From positions 1 to 51,357 of IMG/VR virus record IMGVR_UViG_3300017697_000021: a DNA stretch of 51,357 nt. One strand, given 5' to 3'. Both the position numbers and the translations under genes were made by a program. Positions 48,458-51,357 of this stretch are shown in pieces. This DNA comes from a virus. The notes beneath the pieces were generated by a model. The model worked only from the letters and a program-made list of their open reading frames with translations, made no database searches and was not told the origin of the DNA. The first letter of the stretch is position 1; each line of letters starts with the position of its first letter.

Positions 48458-48498
48458 GTTGACTAAACGTAATAATACCAATACAATAGGAGTAAACA

Positions 48499-49983
48499 AT
48501 GGCTGATTATAATAATTTTAACAATAAACCAGAACACCAAGTTAAGAACTACTCGTTCGATGTACAGAAATTGTATATGGAAATGCTGTTAGCAGATGCA
48601 ACATCGTTTGCTCGAGCACAAAATATATTTGATCCTAAATCATTTGATAGAAAATTACAACCTATTGCAAAATTTATTAAAGAGTATGTAGAAGAATATA
48701 AAGTATTACCCGAGGTAGAACAAATTAATGCGTCTCACGATATTAAATTAAAGCAAGCCAAAGATTTAGATCCAAGTCACTTTGCGTGGCTACTAGACGA
48801 GTTTGAAATATTTTCTCGACACAAAGCACTTGAACACGCAATACTTGAATCGGCAGACCTGTTAGAAAAAGGAGATTATGGTCCTGTTGAAGACAAGATA
48901 AAAGATGCAGTAAACGTTGGGCTGACTCGTGACATGGGTACTGACTACTTTGAAGATCCTAAAGGAAGACTTGAGGCACTAAAGGCAAACAACGGACAGG
49001 TTAGCACAGGCTGGGCTAACTTAGACAAGAAACTGTTTGGTGGCTTCAATCGTGGAGAACTAAACATCTTTGCAGGTGGGTCGGGTGCAGGTAAGAGTTT
49101 GTTCTTGCAGAATCTTGCAGTGAATTGGGCCACTACTGGACTGAACGTTTGTTACATATCTTTTGAATTGAGTGAAGCTCTAACTGCCATGAGATTGGAT
49201 GCCATGATGACAAACATTCCAACAAAGAAAGTGTTTCCAGAGATAGACAATGTTGAAATGAAAGTTAAGATGCTAAAGAAGAAATCAGGAACACTACAGA
49301 TCAAATACTTGCCTAGTGGTAGCAACGTGCTAGATGTTAGAACATATTTGAAAGAACTAGAACTTAAAAACAAGAAAAAAATAGACTGTATTCTAATTGA
49401 CTACTTAGATCTCATGATGCCAAAAAGCAAAAGGATATCGCCAGCAGATTTATTCATTAAGGACAAATACGTATCAGAAGAATTAAGAAACTTGTGTGTC
49501 GAGAAACAATGTGTGTTGGCAACTGCATCACAGTTGAACAGAGCTAGTGTTGAAGAAATAGAGTTTGATCACTCTCATATATCAGGCGGCCTATCTAAGA
49601 TACAGACAGCTGACAACGTGATTGGTATATTCACAAGTAGAGCAATGAAAGAACGTGGTAGATATCAGATACAGTTCATGAAGACTAGAAGTTCAAGCGG
49701 GGTGGGCCAGAAAGTTGATTTAGAATTTGATGTAGATAGTTTAAGAATTAGAGACTTAGCAGATGATCCAGAATACAAACAGTTTGACAAACAAAGAAGC
49801 ACAATATATGATTCACTAAAACAAACTTCAAAAGTATCAGCATCAGATGGCACACCAAAAAATGCAAGACCAGATGTCCCGGATCCTCGTAAAGGAGACA
49901 CTATCGGCAAAGTCAAAGCCACTGTTGAAGGCGGTAAACTGAGACAACTCCTAAACGAACTGCACTCAGATGAAGAACAGTAA
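48499..49983 (+). CDS. 41: Replicative helicase gp41 (DnaB-type)
   Basis: 494 aa (T4 gp41 is 475 aa). RecA-like helicase core: GGFNRGELNIFAGGSGAGKS with Walker A GGSGAGKS (193-200), then VCYISFELSEALTAMRLDAM, Walker B DCILIDYLDLMMPK, TASQLNRASVEEIEFDHSHI and arginine-finger region QIQFMKTRSSSGVGQ. The N-terminal ~150 residues form the primase-interacting helical domain. gp41 unwinds the fork on the lagging strand and activates gp61. TAGGAG Shine-Dalgarno at 48487-48492. Ends overlapping endonuclease III by 14 nt. Confidence 0.95.
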   Translation: MADYNNFNNKPEHQVKNYSFDVQKLYMEMLLADATSFARAQNIFDPKSFDRKLQPIAKFIKEYVEEYKVLPEVEQINASHDIKLKQAKDLDPSHFAWLLDEFEIFSRHKALEHAILESADLLEKGDYGPVEDKIKDAVNVGLTRDMGTDYFEDPKGRLEALKANNGQVSTGWANLDKKLFGGFNRGELNIFAGGSGAGKSLFLQNLAVNWATTGLNVCYISFELSEALTAMRLDAMMTNIPTKKVFPEIDNVEMKVKMLKKKSGTLQIKYLPSGSNVLDVRTYLKELELKNKKKIDCILIDYLDLMMPKSKRISPADLFIKDKYVSEELRNLCVEKQCVLATASQLNRASVEEIEFDHSHISGGLSKIQTADNVIGIFTSRAMKERGRYQIQFMKTRSSSGVGQKVDLEFDVDSLRIRDLADDPEYKQFDKQRSTIYDSLKQTSKVSASDGTPKNARPDVPDPRKGDTIGKVKATVEGGKLRQLLNELHSDEEQ

Positions 49984-50644
49984 TGACATTGATTACATAT
50001 ATGAGAAGTTAAGTGCTCTGTATCCAAACTACGCCAACAAAAAACCTAAAGCAAAAATTTATTCAAAAGCATACACCAGTCTTATAGGAGTTATGCTGTC
50101 TGCCCAATCGCAAGACAAACGAACAGCGATTGCTTGTAGACAACTGTTTGCGTTGGCAAACACGCCTGAGGATATGTTGAAACTAACACAGGAAGAGATC
50201 ATAGAAGCGATCAGGCCTGCAGGATTGTTTAATGCAAAATCAAAAAATATCCTGTCCACTAGCAAGATGTTGATAGAAGAATTTAAAGGACGTGTTCCAA
50301 AAACTCAAAAAGAATTAATGACCTTGCCTGGTGTTGGAAGGAAAAGTTCAGACATCGTCATGAGATTTGTGTTTGGTGAACCACACATAGCAGTAGACAC
50401 ACACGTTTTTAGAATGTTGTGGAGATTGGGTTGGGCCGACAGTCTAGATGAAGGCAAGGCGTCAATCACAGTTAACAACACCACTCCTATCAAATACAAA
50501 TACGGAGCCCACATGTGGTTAATAACACATGCCAAGTACGTATGTAAATCCAGAACACCGGTGTGCGATCAATGTGTGATAGACGCCGCATGCGACCACA
50601 GAGACATCACAGTTCCGAAGAACAAATTGCGCCAAAAAGTATAA
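49970..50644 (+). CDS. nth: Endonuclease III-like DNA glycosylase/AP lyase
   Basis: 224 aa, near 211 aa of E. coli Nth. HhH-GPD core TLPGVGRKSSDIVMRFVFGE with catalytic Lys125 (LPGVGRK) and Asp143 in HIAVDTHVFRML. The [4Fe-4S] loop is perfect: C192-x6-C199-x2-C202-x5-C208. N-terminal blocks LIGVMLSAQSQDKRTAIACR and AGLFNAKSKNILSTSKML also match. It removes oxidised pyrimidines and nicks abasic sites. T4 itself uses DenV (T4 PDG), which belongs to another fold, so this is host-type repair. Start ATG 49970 overlaps gp41 by 14 nt. Confidence 0.93.
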   Translation: MKNSNDIDYIYEKLSALYPNYANKKPKAKIYSKAYTSLIGVMLSAQSQDKRTAIACRQLFALANTPEDMLKLTQEEIIEAIRPAGLFNAKSKNILSTSKMLIEEFKGRVPKTQKELMTLPGVGRKSSDIVMRFVFGEPHIAVDTHVFRMLWRLGWADSLDEGKASITVNNTTPIKYKYGAHMWLITHAKYVCKSRTPVCDQCVIDAACDHRDITVPKNKLRQKV

Positions 50645-50661
50645 CCAAAATAATATACGCA

Positions 50662-50669
50662 GATAAATA
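50662..50669 (+). promoter_or_regulatory. Late promoter-like GATAAATA upstream of DnaE-like gene
   Basis: GATAAATA 18 nt before ATG 50688 in the 43-nt gap after endonuclease III. No Shine-Dalgarno site is visible; the spacing is longer than for leaderless late genes. Confidence 0.4.
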
Positions 50670-50687
50670 TTTCCGTCCAGAGCTTTA

Positions 50688-51357
50688 ATGCGAGAGGCGA
50701 TAACAGGCAACATAGGCATGAAAAATAAAGAACTAAACGACATAACAAGGCTATACGATAGATTTATTAGGCACTGTCCAGGCACAGAAGAATACACGCA
50801 CAGACTAGCCGAGGAAACTCAAATCATCCTTCAACTACGTTTCGTAGACTACTTCATACAAATATGTGACATCATCGCAATGACACGAGACATACCGCAC
50901 ATGACACGTGGTAGTGCTGGTTCATCATTGGTCTGTTACCTGCTGGGCATAACAGATGTGGACCCAGTGGAGTGGGACATACCCGTGGCAAGATTCCTCA
51001 ATCCCAATAGGGACGACCTACCTGATGTTGATATTGATTTCCCTCATCATAAACAGGCAGAAGTCATGCAGAGGATATTCAAGAAGTGGCCAGGACGCAG
51101 TGCTAGGATATCTAATTACGTGCTCTATAAAGATAAATCAGCAAGGCGTGAAGCGGCCAAACGCTTGGGTGTCAAGGGTAACCTACCCCGCAGGTTCACA
51201 TACGATTCACTAGGCATCGACGTTAAGGAGGCCAAAAGGATAGAGAACAAATTAAAAGGCAAGAAGAGATGCATATCAAAACACTGCGGAGGAATAATAA
51301 TGTTTCAAAGACAATTACCAAAAAGCCTGTTCACGGCGGAAAATCAAATACTACTAG
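50688..51357 (+). CDS. DnaE-like DNA polymerase (C-family) gene, 5' part, runs off window
   Basis: Open from ATG 50688 to the end of the window (223 codons visible). An alternative ATG is at 50718. Opening helices (YTHRLAEETQIILQLRFVDY) lead to the palm: HMTRGSAGSSLVCYLLGITD, VDPVEWDIPVARFLNPNRDD and the catalytic LPDVDIDFPHHKQAE. A RISNYVLYKDKSARREAAKR block (like QIITFGTMAAKAVIRDVG) and SKHCGGIIMFQRQLP follow. These match DNA polymerase III alpha from the palm to the KHAGG region, including two catalytic Asp. It lacks the PHP domain of DnaE, beginning near the palm. It is related to the miniature protein at 43639, which has its own copy of the PDVDIDF motif, so the two are paralogues rather than halves of one gene. 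Confidence 0.85.
   Translation, partial: MREAITGNIGMKNKELNDITRLYDRFIRHCPGTEEYTHRLAEETQIILQLRFVDYFIQICDIIAMTRDIPHMTRGSAGSSLVCYLLGITDVDPVEWDIPVARFLNPNRDDLPDVDIDFPHHKQAEVMQRIFKKWPGRSARISNYVLYKDKSARREAAKRLGVKGNLPRRFTYDSLGIDVKEAKRIENKLKGKKRCISKHCGGIIMFQRQLPKSLFTAENQILL

Noticed and set aside
48459-48487. Sigma70-like TTGACT-N17-TACAAT upstream of gp41
   Set aside because: The -10 box overlaps the gp41 Shine-Dalgarno site (48487-48492), so transcription from it would remove that site from the mRNA. Kept as a possibility only.
50956-51213. Open frame of 85 codons in another phase at the end of the window
   Set aside because: It lies inside the DnaE-like reading frame, which has clear family motifs; the other frame has none.
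1-51357. tRNA genes, CRISPR arrays, insertion sequences, integrase or attachment sites
   Set aside because: All inter-gene gaps are shorter than about 170 nt and contain only promoter- or hairpin-like sequence; no cloverleaf, repeat-spacer array, transposase or integrase motif was seen. A tRNA scan could still find one I missed.
43639-51357. Reading the two DnaE-like genes as two halves of one split polymerase
   Set aside because: Both contain the PDVDIDF motif and the KH-x-x-G block, so they overlap in homology and cannot be simple N- and C-terminal halves; the second gene continues beyond the window.

Overview
The window is a contiguous piece of the genome of a T4-like (myovirus-type) phage. 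It has a contractile-tail module (sheath gp18, tube gp19, neck gp13/gp14, sheath stabiliser gp15), the head-completion and packaging genes (gp4, gp16, gp17) and the T4-type replication and recombination set (gp32, UvsX, UvsY, UvsW, primase gp61, helicase gp41). The DNA is A+T-rich and very compact: genes commonly overlap by 1-50 nt and no gap exceeds about 170 nt. Together with the accessory genes, this resembles marine T4-like phages of cyanobacteria or SAR11-type bacteria. The host itself cannot be read from the window: I see no tRNAs, photosynthesis genes or integration genes.

Layout. (1) 1-4798: 3' part of a tail-fibre-like gene, a small virion-like protein, then a minus-strand block of NUDIX hydrolase, gp15 and gp14. 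(2) 4842-19331: plus-strand structural and packaging block of gp13, dNMP kinase, sheath, tube (followed by an intrinsic terminator), a tail-tube-like protein, gp4, a gp16-like protein, two acidic unknown proteins, terminase gp17 and a 748-aa acidic protein. A minus-strand HNH gene is tucked in before the sheath gene. (3) 19462-22967: gp32, UvsX, a small acidic protein, UvsY and a HAD phosphatase. (4) 22942-38275: a 15-kb accessory island with glycosyltransferases of several folds, SGNH-like proteins, an FkbM-type methyltransferase, 2OG-Fe(II) oxygenases, a kinase-nucleotidyltransferase fusion, glutamine-dependent asparagine synthetase and the Fe-S assembly scaffold SufB. (5) 38244-51357: SprT-like protease (minus), then UvsW, a gp62-like protein, a set of small unknown genes, a miniature DnaE-like polymerase fragment, a virion-like protein, primase, a radical SAM enzyme plus an SDR-like partner, helicase gp41, endonuclease III and the start of a second DnaE-like gene that runs off the end.

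Regulation. A TAAATA-core element, matching the T4-type late promoter TATAAATA, lies upstream of most structural genes on both strands. In many cases only 4-8 nt separate it from the start codon, so these late mRNAs would be leaderless or nearly so. The gp18, gp19 and gp32 genes instead have longer leaders with clear Shine-Dalgarno sites. Two host-type sigma70 promoters are well supported, ahead of the UvsW block (38726-38753) and ahead of gp32 (19364-19392).

How the parts may work together (inference). The island looks built to remodel a glycan or cell-surface polymer. The phage also encodes at least two predicted [4Fe-4S] enzymes (radical SAM and endonuclease III) together with SufB, so a phage-supported Fe-S supply is plausible. 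The two DnaE-like genes are the least expected part of the replication region, because T4-like phages replicate with a B-family polymerase; neither gp43 nor the gp44/gp45 clamp genes lie in this window.
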